DNA of 64,000 bases, taken from NCBI GenBank assembly GCA_015680685.1, contig MNCI01004181.1:637623-701622 (forward strand), read 5' to 3'. The position numbers and the translations under genes were made by a program. Shown here one piece after another: positions 1 through 11,227 of this stretch. This DNA comes from Gnetum montanum. Its lineage: Eukaryota > Streptophyta > Gnetopsida > Gnetales > Gnetaceae. Numbering within the stretch: the stretch's first letter is position 1; the number at the start of each line of letters is the position of its first letter. Below the pieces are notes generated by a model, which was not told the origin of the DNA, did no database searches, and saw only the letters and a list, made by a program, of their open reading frames with translations.

Positions 1-426
1 CGCTGCTTGTCACACTTAGGCTAGTTAGGTGCCTCAGGACGACCGCTTCGAGCATGTGAGTTACGTGTGGTAATCCCAGTAACGATTAGCGTTTGGTAGC
101 CACAGTTGCACAGTTCAGGGTGTGTACGGCAAGTGGGAACGGATGTTGACGCTAGGACTTAGCGTTGTAGTTAGAGTTAGTTTTAGTCTCTCAACCCTTC
201 ACCCCTTAGCATAGGAGATAAACCAAAAAATACCAAAAAAATCATATACCTCGAACTTACTTAACCATACACCGTGACAACAACAAGTAAGTCTGGGAAG
301 ACAACGGTTAATTAACCCCAAGTGTTCCCTGCAGCGTTTAGGCATTTAGTTTGCGGAGTTCGACTGGATCACGCGTGCTACGCTCATTTCGTATGGTTGA
401 GTGTAGGGGTACCTCGCCACTCATCA
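1..426 (+). mobile_element. R/U5 end of a plus-oriented LTR (element I family)
   Basis: Read on the minus strand from 426, the sequence starts TGATGAGTGGCGAGGTAC and follows the element I LTR (7217 onward) for its whole length, so 1-426 is the 3' part of the same kind of LTR in the opposite orientation. It ends CACTCATCA at 426. No primer-binding site follows, so it is the 3' LTR of an element lying left of the window, or a solo LTR. Confidence 0.85.
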
Positions 427-941
427 ATGAACAAAGAAATTCAAAGTACATCACAAGTGTGACACTAAGTATACATCATTGAAAAAAGTACATGGAAAGA
501 AAAAACTTTCCAATTTCAAATTTTCTACTTAAGTGTACAACATTACTATTGATACTTTGAAAGAAAATAAGTGAAGAAAATTAATCATTAGTAGGGAGGA
601 AGATTTTAGTCCTAAAAAATTTTACATCATTTTTCAATATCCATGCTTGAAAGAAAAATAGTAAGAGGATTTGAGAGAGAAAGTTGTGGCTTAATATCAA
701 TATTTGTATCAAAGCAAGAAAATAAACACACTTGTAGAAGATCTTCAGTTCATCATTTATTATTGATCTTATATCAACAATCTTCACCATCAACTATAAC
801 CTTTTTATTGACACTAGCTTTAATCTTTGAGTTAATATTATTCTTGTCATATAAGGCAAAATTACCTTATAAGCTATTTGTCTAGGCTACTTAATACTTT
901 CTTTAACATTAACAAAATTATACACATGAGCTTCTATCTTC
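427..941. other. Gene-free spacer; R1 repeat from about 830
   Basis: AT-rich spacer between two LTRs of the same family. Short open frames here have no coding character. From about 830 it aligns with 36225 onward (dispersed repeat R1), which gives the pre-insertion sequence for element I. Confidence 0.6.
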
Positions 942-946
942 TCTAT
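942..946. repeat. Target-site duplication TCTAT, left copy of element I
   Basis: TCTAT lies immediately before the LTR start at 947. The same five bases follow the other LTR at 8018-8022. Confidence 0.9.
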
Positions 947-1735
947 TGATGAGTGGCGAGGTACCCCTACACTCAACCATACGAATACGAGTGTTACATG
1001 AGCGATTCGGTCAAACTCCAAGGNCATACACAAATGTGTGCTCACGTACAATTTGCTCGAATAAAGATCTGTTCACTTTGAGACTCCTACTGCGGGCACA
1101 TGGAACTTATTCTATCTTTGGAATGGTAAAACTGCCAGAGTTTAGCTAAGGGTCTAGATTTAGATGATGAAACAAGGGAAAGCTGCCTCTTATTTATAGA
1201 CAAGGCGAAAGGCTGCGATATCGTGTACGTGATATCGCAGGGGCTGACGCGATATCACGGCCCATGCAATATTGCGTCCCATCATACCCCCATGACTGAA
1301 TGANGCAAGTGTAGCACATGTGCTCAAAGTAGTCGTATTGAGTGCACTTAACTAGGAGTTGAGGGTTGAGAGAGATTAATTATCTAAGAAAGCATTTAAC
1401 CATTTAACCTTAATTAATTCCTATTTAGCTTAGTCCATGCACTACAAGGTTTATCAGAAAGTTCGTCTTTATTTCCATACACAAATGTGTGCTCACGTAC
1501 AATTTGCTCGAATAAAGATCTGTTCACTTTGAGACTCCTACTGCGGGCACATGGAACTTATTCTATCTTTGGAATGGTAAAACTGCCAGAGTTTAGCTAA
1601 GGGTCTAGATTTAGATGATGAAACAAGGGAAAGCTGCCTCTTATTTATAGACAAGGCGAAAGGCTGCGATATCGTGTACGTGATATCGCAGGGGCTGACG
1701 CGATATCACGGCCCATGCAATATTGCGTCCCATCA
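947..1735 (-). repeat. 3' LTR of element I (contains an assembly error)
   Basis: Begins TGATGAGTGG and ends TCCCATCA as written on the plus strand. Compared with the 5' LTR at 7217-8017 the order is right up to the N at 1024 and again from 1305 to the end. The stretch 1025-1303 is out of place (see that entry), and the part matching about 7296-7590 is missing. Confidence 0.85.
1025..1303. other. Misplaced duplicate of the LTR end, bounded by single Ns (assembly artefact)
   Basis: This stretch, with N at 1024 and N at 1304, is repeated with no difference I can see from about 1479 to 1754, including the polypurine tract and the first bases inside the element. A genuine old duplication in this decayed element would show differences. 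It sits where about 295 bp of R/U5 should be, so a scaffolder probably filled a gap with the wrong contig. Confidence 0.85.
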
Positions 1736-1749
1736 TACCCCCATGACTG
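1736..1749 (-). other. Polypurine tract of element I
   Basis: On the minus strand CAGTCATGGGGGTA abuts the 3' LTR. The same tract sits next to the 3' LTRs of elements II, III and IV. Confidence 0.75.
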
Positions 1750-1901
1750 AATGAAAACTCGTCCTTGAGTTCCTTACAAAATATTGGGAAGCTATGGGAT
1801 TATTGACTTGAATGACACTAATGGTAGATGGGGTGACATGTGAACATATCATCATTACAATACATGGCAAAATTTAGTGTTCATGACAATAAGAGTGAAC
1901 A

Positions 1902-2454
1902 CTATACATATTTGACATCAAGCCTTATTTGGTAGCTGGGAGAGAAGAGAGAAGAGAAGGGAGAGAGAAAAGAAGAAAGAAGAAGTCTGCTGCTACCAAC
2001 GCCAAGATTGCGCATTTCGTTGTCCATCCATAAGTGCGCCATCAATCTTGTCCTTTGCATAACTACTTCAACGCTAGTCCATTCCAAGTGTTTCCTCCAG
2101 ATCCAATTTGTTGTTGTATGATTGCCATCTGCACACACAACACAGTCTGATATTAGCAAGGATAAATGAATCATAATGCAATTGATACCTTACTTCAGTG
2201 TAAGGTCCATTGGCTGAGTTGTGGTATGGTTGATACAGATCTGGAGATATAATACTGGTGACTACCTGAGGTGTAGGGATTAAGAGAAAAATCAAAAAAA
2301 TTGGACTAGGACCCCCATGATTGAGAGCGAACCTCCAGTAGCGATAGAATGGAGAAAAAGAAAAGGAACAAGAAAGATGGGGAAAAAGAAACAATGACCA
2401 TGCCAATAAAATGAATGTCAAAGATGGAGATGAAAAAATAGATGTTGATTGCAA
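1902..2454 (-). pseudogene. Remnant of the accessory gene of the family (element I)
   Basis: In elements II-IV a long accessory gene lies here, just before the 3' LTR. Element I keeps the leader and splice-acceptor region (2129-2188) and the first codons after it. These start Arg-Trp in the same frame as elements III and IV and reach a stop after about 18 codons. The upstream exon can be read open from 2454 to the donor-like site, ending in Thr-Glu-Val. The rest of the gene (PF20167-like head and coiled coil) is missing, and 1750-2000 is low-complexity purine-rich sequence. The homology is clearest around the intron; the protein part is short, so the coding call is weak. Confidence 0.45.
2129..2188 (-). 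other. Mini-intron-like segment, 60 nt, conserved with elements II-IV
   Basis: On the minus strand: AAG|GTATCA donor, branch-like TTGCTAAT about 24 nt before the acceptor, then GTGTGTGCAG|ATGG. The corresponding segments are 14013-14067 (III), 31610-31670 (IV) and the segment ending at 20911 (II). Confidence 0.5.
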
Positions 2455-2489
2455 AAATGTTTAAGGGAAAGAAATTAATGGATGCACCA

Positions 2490-2600
2490 GATAGAAATGC
2501 CAATGGGTCCTCCCCAAAGTAGGCTCATGCCCTTAATGCCCTGACAATTCGACATTCAAAGAGTCCATGGGCTCTAGGAATGTCATTCGGAGACAAGAGT
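2490..2600 (-). other. Family-conserved internal block (element I copy)
   Basis: The phrase around GGTCCTCCCCAAAG and the following 'gcactagaagg'-like stretch also occurs at about 14865-14945 (III), 31895-31975 (IV) and, more divergent, 19870-19920 (II). The strand is the element's sense strand in each case. Function unknown. Confidence 0.6.
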
Positions 2601-3830
2601 TAAAGTCTTAACCACAAGAGTTTACCAAAAAGAAAACATTGCGTCAACCAAAATATGGACTACTGATACAACCGACAATGAGGTGAACAATGGAGAAAGA
2701 AAGATGGAAAGAAGAGAATGGAATGGAGTCTCAAGAACAAGGTGATGTACAACCCCTTGTGTATTAATGGTTAATGTGACTTAGTAGATCTCATTCCAAA
2801 TCCAGCCTCAAACCATCCACACTAGTGACTTCGCATTAATACATTCGGCTAATCCATCCACTCGAAGTAACAAGAATGCCTTCACCAAAGAGTCACCACC
2901 ATTCCGACGAAATGAACAAGGAGAAAGTAGGAAGCGAGAAGGGCCTTAGTTAGAGGGAACATTTTTATTTAGTTCCATAACCAATGCTTGTAGCCCAAAT
3001 GATTATTTCGTCTAAGGGGTGTGCTTTGAATTCTCACTATTTTTTTTGTGTTTTTGCGTGAGAATCACACCATGCAAAGACTTATTATTTTTATTTGCTC
3101 AACTTCTCGATAATGCGGCAATGTCGGAACGGTAAGAAAACTCAAGAAGAAAACATCCAAGCATCCAAGAGAATGGTCAGCACAAGTGCATCAAATCCCC
3201 TTGAAGTCACACCCTTTTCAATCCTTGAGTACTTCCTTGGTTTGAGAAATACTTAATCACCGATTTGTTAATAGTTCTTATTATTGAGAAGGGACTGTAC
3301 AGTTCCAAGCCAAGAGAGACCATAGAAATTTATGGATGCGTGGATGATGTGGGCTCATTTCCTGTTATATCAAAAAAACCATACCTTAGTATCAACATCA
3401 TAACTTAAAGGTAAAAACCAAACATTAGCAATCAATGGAGTACAGTTCATACCATCTTCGGAGCACTTGTTAAGTGATGAATCAAACAAAGTAATCAAAC
3501 ACACAAAGAAATGAAAAGTATAAACGATGTCGTAAAACAAAAATAAGAAAAGTTAAAGGAATTTGTAAAACAAAAATATGTAAAATAAAAAATGAAAAAG
3601 AAACTGAGGGCCTCAATTAATTAGCACAGGTGGCCATCTCCCCCATGACTGAGTTGGAAGGGAGCGAGGTCTTCCTCTCTCAAATGTGCTATGTGCATAG
3701 ACCATTCTAGGTTCATGATAAGAGTTGGTTGGTTGCACACAGATTAGTATTCTCCTATTGAAGTACTCATTTGGATTTTCTAAGAGTTTCCATCTTCCCT
3801 TGATTGGTGGTTTTAGATTAAGGGTTGGAA
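2601..3830 (-). other. Non-coding interior of element I
   Basis: No domain is recognisable in six frames. Around 3190-3240 it aligns with element IV near 32510-32560 (shared 'cccctt-ga-gtcacaccc' wording). A CAGTCATGGGGGAGA stretch at about 3637-3652 repeats the polypurine-tract wording. Confidence 0.5.
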
Positions 3831-3831
3831 G

Positions 3832-4440
3832 CTAGCGACACTTTTGCTCTAGTGCATCTATGCTTTCTACATGGGTGCAAGTTGGTCCTCCAGTTAGTTC
3901 CATGCATATTGGTAGGTTGCTCTCTTGATTAGCTATCAACCACTGGGTGTTCTCTTGTTGCGTGGTTGCTACATACAGGCACTTTTGTATGTTAACTTCC
4001 GGGGCACACGGGTTGCATGCAGGAGATGTTGAACGTTCCTGTACGCCATCACCCTCTATATCACTGTATGTGATGCATGGAACCTTCTTCTTCTTGATCT
4101 TTCCATAAGTGTTTTCCTTAGATATTTCCAAGGAAAGAACATGGATTCCTAGGCATGCGTTTATGGTACTAAGCCATGCCCTCCCCATTATTATTGGGAA
4201 GTCCCCTTTGTCATTATTTACTTGGATCACTAGGAAATCAGTTAGGTATGACCAACCACACACAATGGTAAGGATGTCCTCCACCAATCCCAAAGGAATG
4301 GTGATGGACTGGTTAGCCAGCTCTAAGCGAATATTGCTTTTCTTTAGTGGAGGCAGGTTCTAGGCTTTATACATTTCTTGTAATATTAAGTTGACTCCAG
4401 AACCTGAGTCAAGAAGAACCTTATGTGGTTCATTCCTAGT
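3832..4440 (-). pseudogene. Aspartic protease (retropepsin) of element I
   Basis: Aspartic protease that would mature the Gag polyprotein. On the minus strand the frame gives a LLDSGSGVNL active-site motif, with the catalytic Asp-Ser-Gly at 4410-4402. It is followed by the family-typical substrate-site wording FPIIMGRAWL near 4200, where IMGR-W replaces the usual LLGR-W. The two motifs are spaced as in Ty3/gypsy proteases. The frame between them is broken by an in-frame stop near 4370-4360. The protease lies directly downstream of gag, as in a normal gag-pro, but no reverse transcriptase follows. Elements III and IV have no equivalent, so element I is the most complete member of the family here. 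Confidence 0.8.
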
Positions 4441-4599
4441 GACTTGGAGGTAGATTAAGGAACTTCCAAGATCAGAGAGTTTCTAGGGAAGGTGGCCTTC
4501 CTTGATCCAGTCAATGACGGTATGTGTTAACATAGCCGTATGCATTGAGCTCTGTTGTTGGTTTGAAGGGAGCTTCGAAGCCTTATTTGATGGAGGAAC

Positions 4600-7071
4600 A
4601 TTCTAAAGCTCAACCGCTTGTGGTTGTGAAAGCTTGTTTGGACTATTGGTTCTAAAGAAAGGTCTTCTCCTTGTACGATTGTCAGAACCAGCAGCGGGTT
4701 GAAGGTTTACAGCTCTCACAGCATTGCATTGCTGCGGTTGAGTGGGGAGTTCCCATTGCATCACTGGAGCAGGTGGTAGTGGAGCTATTGGTGTAAGAGT
4801 TGCAAGTGGATTTGGAGGATGGTATGCGTGTAGTGTGTCTCTCTCAAGAGAAGGAGTCCTATAGTACTCCCGAGCTTGGTAGTGACGTTGTAGAGTCACG
4901 TGACCAACATAGTCATTTGGAGAGATTGGCTGCTGCATGTAGTAGCCATATGGATCCGGTTGCTGGTAAGGGTATTGTTGCCTTGGTGGTGGCATCCCCC
5001 ATGACTGTGGATATTGCCACTACTGGTATTGCTCCATAGGTTGTGGCAGAGTTCCACTTGGATAATATATTAACGATTGCTAGAACTACCTCGGGTTACA
5101 TTGGGGATAAGGTAACCGATGGGGTGCTTGCCGTTTGTTAAGTCTTGGGTTAAGTGCATACATCCCAGACTCTTGCAAATGTGAGATTATTGGGCAACAT
5201 CCCTTAGGATGGTCATACTGACATATCTCACATCCACTGTCATCGTCCGTATTGGAATCCACAACCTCTTAAGTGATAGTCATTTTACCCTTACCTTTGT
5301 TACATGCATGGTCCAAATCCCTCTTCTTTTTCTTATCATGGTCACTACTGCACTCCATAGACTCCTCTATGATTTTTAAAATGGTTTTAAATCTACTATC
5401 TAAGGAGTCCCACATCTGATCTACCTTAGCCAACAGTTTTGTGGTTAATTTTTGAAGCAGCAAGGTTTTCCTACTCACCAACTCTTCGAGTGATGACTCA
5501 TCCTCCTCCTCACAGAATCTCACTCCCCTCTTTCGGAGGGAAGGATCGTGGTTATATTCTTCTACACTTTCTCTCTTACCTAGCTCTCCTTCTTCCTTAG
5601 CTACTTGCTCCAACAATCTATGAACCACATGGGACCTAAGTTCAGATAATCTCCCTTGGGCATATGTCCCAAGGGTTCTCCTGGTTTCATGTCTTAGCCC
5701 ATCTATGAAATGGCGTAGTTGATCCCGTTGTGTGTAACTATGGCCTAGGAAATGATGTAGCAATGCATAATATTGGCCCATGGTAGCATCCAAGGGTTTG
5801 TGATTACCTTGCTTCCATCCTTGGATCTGCTTTCGCAAGTTGGACACTCAAGAGTATGTCTAATATTTATCGTTAAATAGTTCTAACATCGTACTCCACC
5901 TTTGAATGGATTCAAGCTCTAAGGACTGGTACTAGCTTTCCACTTCTTTTATGAGTGTCCTTGGGAGAAAATTTAATTTTTGCCACTTTTTCTCAATGTT
6001 CTGCAAGGCACAAGCATCATGAAATTCCTGTAAGTGGTTCTGCGGATCAGCGTTGTATCCCCCCTCAAATTGTGAGATATTATTCATGTCTAGTCTCTTG
6101 ATTTGGCTATCTTTTTGGTGCCTTGTAGGTATTCTAACGACCTATGTAATGTCTAACATGCTTCGAGTTGCAAGTAGGGGTTCTTCATGGTCATTTCTCT
6201 CATGGCATCTGTGATGTCTATGCAGTTCCCTACTTTCCCTTCTTCCATGTCATGATTTCCTAGAATGCCCTTGTTCTCACTCTTGACTCTCTCGTCGAGG
6301 TTTCTTATTTTGCTTACCCTTATCCTCACGATGAGGTTCCTTATGATTGCATCCCAATGTTGAAGGAGAGGGTGAATGTGATGATGAAGGGGAAGAGGAA
6401 GGAGAACCATCGCCATGACGATGTTTCCTACCTTCCCTTCGATGATCCCAACCCCGATCGTGATGGCGATCAGAATTCTCACCCTTATCTTGTGTTTGTG
6501 TTCCCTCATTGAACACTTGGTGTTCGTGGGAATCAGAACCAGGGTTGTGTATTGTGGAGCGAAGGTTCTGATGCACCACCTCCTCACTATCGTTAGAAGG
6601 GAAAACATCATTTTGTGGAGAACCTATTGAAATATGTTCACCACCCTTAATTTCTCTTATGACGGGCGAAGCATTATGGGCTCCTTTGCCCTTCAACGAT
6701 GTGTGGTAACTCTCCTACCGTGAGTCTCGTTGACGTTGCACTTCTATGGGATGGTAGTCCCTTGCATTGTAATCGCATGTAACGTACTCAGCGTATAATT
6801 GTGACATGCCTATTCGTGCAAGGGCATGAAGGATCATGTTGGGGGCAGCTCTATCTGGAGGCAACACTATGTTAGCTTCTAAATCTCTCCAACACAGTTG
6901 TTCGTCTTAATGGAAGACAAAGGTAAAGTTGGGTATATATTCATTGTGATGAATATATACCACACTGAATTGTTGGGGAACTGGTGGATTTTGGTTATGT
7001 GTGTTGTGTTGCCGACTATATCTAGTGTTGGTCCTAGGCGGTGAAGTGCTTTTCTGTGGAGAAGAAGACAT
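4600..7071 (-). pseudogene. Gag of element I
   Basis: Structural protein that would package the element RNA. The start is an ATG at 7071, about 125 nt inside the primer site, giving MSSSPQKSTSPPRTN. A charge-rich Asp/His/Arg/Ser segment lies at 6700-6270. The Retrotrans_gag-type core runs about 6080-5640, with HLQEFHDACA, a WQKLNF-P-TL stretch and TYAQGRLSEL. A zinc-knuckle variant at 5232-5188 reads CEICQYDHPKGC, that is C-x2-C-x3-H-x3-C. The tail (4995-4603) is rich in Pro, Gln and Tyr and opens with QSWGMPPP. Several frameshifts and stops break it. The same protein is found in elements III and IV, where the core is better preserved. Confidence 0.85.
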
Positions 7072-7197
7072 GTTGTCTTATTCGGTGTGCTATTTACCGT
7101 TATGTTATATTTTCATTTGATCAACCCTAAGGATTCGTTTTAGCTCCTAACGATGTAAATGATTTCCTATGTTCTATGTAGCGCACAAACAACTAAG

Positions 7198-7215
7198 TCC
7201 CCAGCAACGGCACCA
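7198..7215 (-). other. Primer-binding site, tRNA-Asp
   Basis: As written on the plus strand TCCCCAGCAACGGCACCA matches the 3' end of plant tRNA-Asp(GTC), TCCCCGGCAACGGCGCCA, at 16 of 18 bases. It lies one base from the 5' LTR, where minus-strand DNA synthesis is primed. Confidence 0.88.
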
Positions 7216-7216
7216 A

Positions 7217-8017
7217 TGATGAGTGGCGTGGTATCCCTACACTCAACCATATGAATACGAGCATTACATGCACGATCCGGTTGAACTCCAAGGACTAAGT
7301 GCTTACGTGCCTTATGGAACACTTAAGGTTAATCAATCGTTGTCTTTCCAGACTTACTTGTATTGTCACGGTTGTATGGTTAAGTAAGTCTGAGGTATAT
7401 GATTTTTATGTCTTTTATCTTTTTATCGCCTATGCTAAGAGAGGAACGGGTGAAGAGACTACGTAACTAACTTTCACTAACTAAGCTTTAATCTTCCTAG
7501 CATCAGTATCCATTCCCACTTGTCGTACACACCTTGAACTAGTGCAACGCTACTAGGATTACCAAATGCTATGCGTTACTAGGTTACCAAGCGTAGTACA
7601 TGTGCTCGAAGCGATCGTACTGAGTGCACTTAACTAGGAGTTGAGGGTTGAGAGAGATTAATTATCTAAGAAAGCATTTAAGCATTTAACCTTAATTAAT
7701 TCCTATTTAGCTTAGTCCATGCACTGCAAGGTTTATCAGAAAGTTTATCTTTATTTTCATACACAAATGTGTGCTCAGGTACAATTTGCTCAAATAAAGA
7801 TCCGTTCACTTTGAGACTTCTACTATGGGCACATGGAAATTATTCTATCTTTGGAATGGTAAAACTGCCAGAGTTTAGCTAAGGGTCTAGATCTAGATGA
7901 TGAAACAAGGGAAAGTCGCCTGTTATTTATAGATAAGGTGATGGGCTGCGATATCGCATACATGATATCAAAGGGGCCAACGCGATATCGCGACCCATGT
8001 GATATCGCATCCCATCA
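7217..8017 (-). repeat. 5' LTR of element I
   Basis: 801 bp, from TGATGAGTGGC to TCCCATCA on the plus strand. In sense (minus) orientation U3 is very short, about 86 bp, followed by a TATA box and a long R-U5. It is the intact reference for the scrambled copy at 947-1735. Confidence 0.88.
7923..8010 (-). promoter_or_regulatory. Element I promoter: GATATC palindrome array plus TATA box
   Basis: TATAAATAA on the minus strand at 7931-7923. Immediately upstream in U3 are four GATATC palindromes at 7950, 7974, 7984 and 8001, most within GCGATATCGC-like ten-mers. Confidence 0.65.
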
Positions 8018-8022
8018 TCTAT
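8018..8022. repeat. Target-site duplication TCTAT, right copy of element I
   Basis: Identical to 942-946. The homologous unoccupied site is in R1 near 36340, in the wording ATCTTCTCT. Confidence 0.9.
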
Positions 8023-8800
8023 ACTCATTATTATCATTTGATCATTCTTATCTTTGACATTAACTTGATGTTTACATCTTCAACTTCATATTGTTTTTTC
8101 CTATCTTCAACTTCAACACATTTTATTTTTCTTTGGAATCTTTTTTCTTAAGCATATAAGGACAAGCATTAAAAAAAATTTCCTTCACAATGGCAAAAGT
8201 TGTAAGAATTAGAAAGATTAGAACATGTAATTGTTTGAATATAAGTCTTTCCTCCTACTTGTAATGCTAATTCCTTTTTATGATTGAGAAGGTTGATTAT
8301 AATAAAAAAAACATCTATGAAAATCAAAAGTTGTCAAAATGGACTCCATATGCTTAATGGAACTAATAAGACTAATAATTTCATACTTAACTTTTTAAAA
8401 AAATCAATAGAATATTATATAATTTAACAAAACATGGAACTTTAGTATATTCTTTCGATTGGACATTAAAATCTATATCCCACTTATGAATGATCAACAT
8501 TCCATGCTTATGTATAAAAGATCCTATATCTAGGGCATGTTGCACCATCAAAGCATTATCTAACTCAAAGGACTTTGATGTTATGTTTTTTCATCACATC
8601 ATGTAACTACAAAACGAAACTTTGATTATGAAGTATGTATCCGAATATTTAAATGAACACATATGGTGATAAAATGTCAATGACCAATGACTCATATACA
8701 TCATTAGAAAGAATTAAATTAGGTGTCTTATTTGCACAAACATCACTAGACAAAGCCATGTTATAAGCATGTTGTTACTTGGTAGGCCTTGTTATGATAA
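8023..8800. repeat. Dispersed repeat R1, copy a (right part)
   Basis: Continues the sequence at 830-941 across element I and aligns with 36345-37150 over many short conserved blocks, such as the paired 'atgatcaacatt' and 'accaatgactcaca' phrases. No domain is recognised in either copy. It may be the tail of an old element. Confidence 0.65.
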
Positions 8801-10039
8801 TGAGTCAATACCCTTGGTGATAGGGAGGAGGTAGGGCAAAGGAAGAAAAGGTTGTGAATGTCTATGTTTGTATGGTTGGTGGGTATAAGCCCAGGGAAAG
8901 AAGGTACATCATGTTTTTAAACACTAAGGGACACACCTCAAAACATATAGCCAAACTACGCCTCAAGTGTGACTCAAACTAGCAACTTACTTATTGAACA
9001 CTAAGTAAAAAATACCCAATAAAAATAAAATGAAAATAAAAAGATTCTCAATTTTATGGACATCTACCTATGTATACATTTTACCATTAATATTTTGAAA
9101 ATAAATATTGGAAAATTGATGTGCTGATCCTAATTACATTTACATCGAATTCAATATGTATGCTTAAACTTAAAATAGTAAAGGGATTTTAGGTAGCAAA
9201 AGAAAATTATGGTAAATTACCAACATTTACAAAAAAGATAAATCCATAAGAAATAGGAATATCATTATTACTTCATTAGTTAAAATTACAATGGGAATCT
9301 TTACCATCATATGTATTTTCATTGTCAACATTACATTAAAGATATCATAGCAAATTTTTTTTTTCACAAGGAATGATCTAAATATGAAAATACTAATATC
9401 TCTTATATTGTAGAGACTACGAAAGATTTTTAAAGCTTTTGATTTTTGTTACTTGATGATTTATATGAATCTTTTTCAAAAGATATTACTTCTTGATATA
9501 TCTTTCTAGAAATTATTAGATTCATTTACCTAAATAAGGGTTCTACACTGGTAATTTAGGTTATCATTGAATAATATGGAATTATTGTTTTGCATGCTTA
9601 TTATTTGTTTTAATCATTTATGCTTGTCAAGCTCACCAATTTTGTAATGGTTGAGAAATCTATGGATTTTAAGGTTTTTATGGATCAATACAATACTTTT
9701 ACTACTTAGGAATTGAAAGTAAATTTTGATCCTAATTCTTTTGATTATTGTAAAGTTCTTTGCTGCATTGAATAAGAAAATCTTCTTCATAGTTTTCAAT
9801 GCATTGAAAGAAAAAGTATTTGTAACATTAGTACATTCTTCTAAACAAAGTCAAACATATTTCTAGATGGTGTGTAGCATACATGTTATTTTATAGATAT
9901 TGATTTACAATAAAGGAAGACAAAATTAAAACTCAAGGTAAGCAACCAATGTTTTTCCTAAAAAATTACATACTATAATTTGTGAGGATATTACAACTAT
10001 TATTATCGTAAAGGTCATGTTCTTGGGATTTGTCTTCTT
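8801..10039. other. Gene-free AT-rich spacer
   Basis: No domain, repeat structure or transposon end could be recognised on either strand. Confidence 0.5.
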
Positions 10040-10257
10040 CTAAATAAAATTTTTTTGTCAAGTGCGATATCGTATCTAGGATATCATAGCTATTATATTG
10101 TAGCTCATGCTACGTTATCGTTGGTACAATGTCTCAGGAACTATGCAACCCTATAAATACTGACACTTGGATGCACAAGCAACAACAATTTTTGCCAACC
10201 CTTATTGAAACTCTTGTTGTTTTATTTCATAGTCTTAGCAATAGAGTGAATGCCTAC
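10040..10257 (+). repeat. 5' LTR of element II, first part
   Basis: Aligns with 23868-24096. It holds a run of GATATC/ATATC palindromes (about 10065-10115) followed by a TATA box CTATAAATA at 10151-10159, so the promoter plan is the same as in the LTRs of elements I and III. The exact start is uncertain by a few bases. Confidence 0.75.
10253..10257. repeat. Target-site duplication CCTAC, left copy of element III
   Basis: CCTAC directly precedes the LTR at 10258 and recurs at 18491-18495. The unoccupied counterpart in the other LTR of element II is TCTAT at 24092-24096. Confidence 0.92.
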
Positions 10258-11063
10258 TGATGAGTGGCGAGGTACCCCTACACTCAACCATATGAATACA
10301 AGCGTTACACGCGTGATCTGGTCGAACTTCGTAGATGGACTAGTTGTGGCATCTAGACAGTTAGCCTTAGGTCGCAGTTCGCTATCTTCCCACCTGGACT
10401 AGTATTAGCTTTGTCACGTATGGTTTAGTCCAGAGTGAGGTGTATGATGCGGTTCTAACCTAATGCTACTCTTGGGTATGATGGTAAATAAGATTAACTA
10501 AGCTAAGAGAGAAAGGGTGAGAGAGAATCTAACTAGCCTAAGTGGATAAGCATTTGTTCCTTGATTATCCATACACATCTTGGACTTCATGCACAACTAC
10601 CACTGGGATTACCAAGTGCAAATCCTAGGTACGCTACTAGGTTACCAAGTAGTCACACTTAAATGCTCGTAATCAAGTTGTACTCATTTCGCACTTAACA
10701 TGAGTTTAAGGGTGAGAAGAGATTAACTAGGAAAGTAGTAAATAAAAATTAAATAAATAATTAAAATAAGTGAATGCTGCAATGATGAGGTAATCTCGAT
10801 CTTTATTTCTAATCATGTGCATGTCCAAGTACGTCACACTCGAATAAAGATGCTGTACAATTACAATCACCACACTGCGGGCATACACTAGGAAATATTC
10901 TAACTTTGGAAGGATAAAATTGCAAGGGTCTAGCTAAGGGTCTAAATCTAAGTGCGAAACAAGGGAGAATTGCCTCTTATTTATAGAACTAGCGGCAGGT
11001 TGCGATATCGCAACTGAGCATGTGATTACGCGATATCGCGGTCACCCAAAACGCGACTCATCA
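10258..11063 (-). repeat. 3' LTR of element III
   Basis: 806 bp, TGATGAGTGGCGAGG to GACTCATCA, closely matching 17670-18490. Confidence 0.9.
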
Positions 11064-11078
11064 TACTCCCATGACTGA
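11064..11078 (-). other. Polypurine tract of element III
   Basis: TCAGTCATGGGAGTA on the minus strand abuts the 3' LTR. Confidence 0.7.
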
Positions 11079-11227
11079 ATGAAAACTTGTCCTCGAGTTA
11101 CGATTATTACACAGTGGATAGGTATGGGATTATTGGATGGTGAAAATGGGACTATGCCGCAGTATGGGAAGAAAACAAAATAAAGACACAACACAAAAAA
11201 GTGGTACAACTACAAAAATTTTGGAAC

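Larger units (their letters stand above)
947..8017 (-). mobile_element. Element I: non-autonomous Ty3/gypsy-type LTR retrotransposon (gag-protease)
   Basis: Complete element on the minus strand: 5' LTR 7217-8017, tRNA-Asp primer site, gag, aspartic protease, about 2 kb of non-coding or remnant accessory sequence, polypurine tract, 3' LTR 947-1735. The target duplication TCTAT is perfect. I searched the internal region for reverse transcriptase, RNase H and integrase motifs and found none. The interior is about 5.5 kb, so pol is absent rather than merely mutated. It must have been copied by enzymes supplied from elsewhere. All its coding parts carry stops and frameshifts. Confidence 0.88.

Noticed and set aside
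643-885. 80-codon open frame
   Set aside because: AT-rich spacer; an overlapping frame on the other strand is equally open and neither shows a domain.
7198-7215. tRNA-Asp-like sequence (also 17651-17668, 34945-34962)
   Set aside because: Only the last 18 bases match and each copy abuts an LTR, so these are primer-binding sites and not tRNA genes.
7950-8006. CRISPR-like or satellite array of GATATC units
   Set aside because: Units are six to ten bases with irregular spacing inside an LTR promoter of a plant element.
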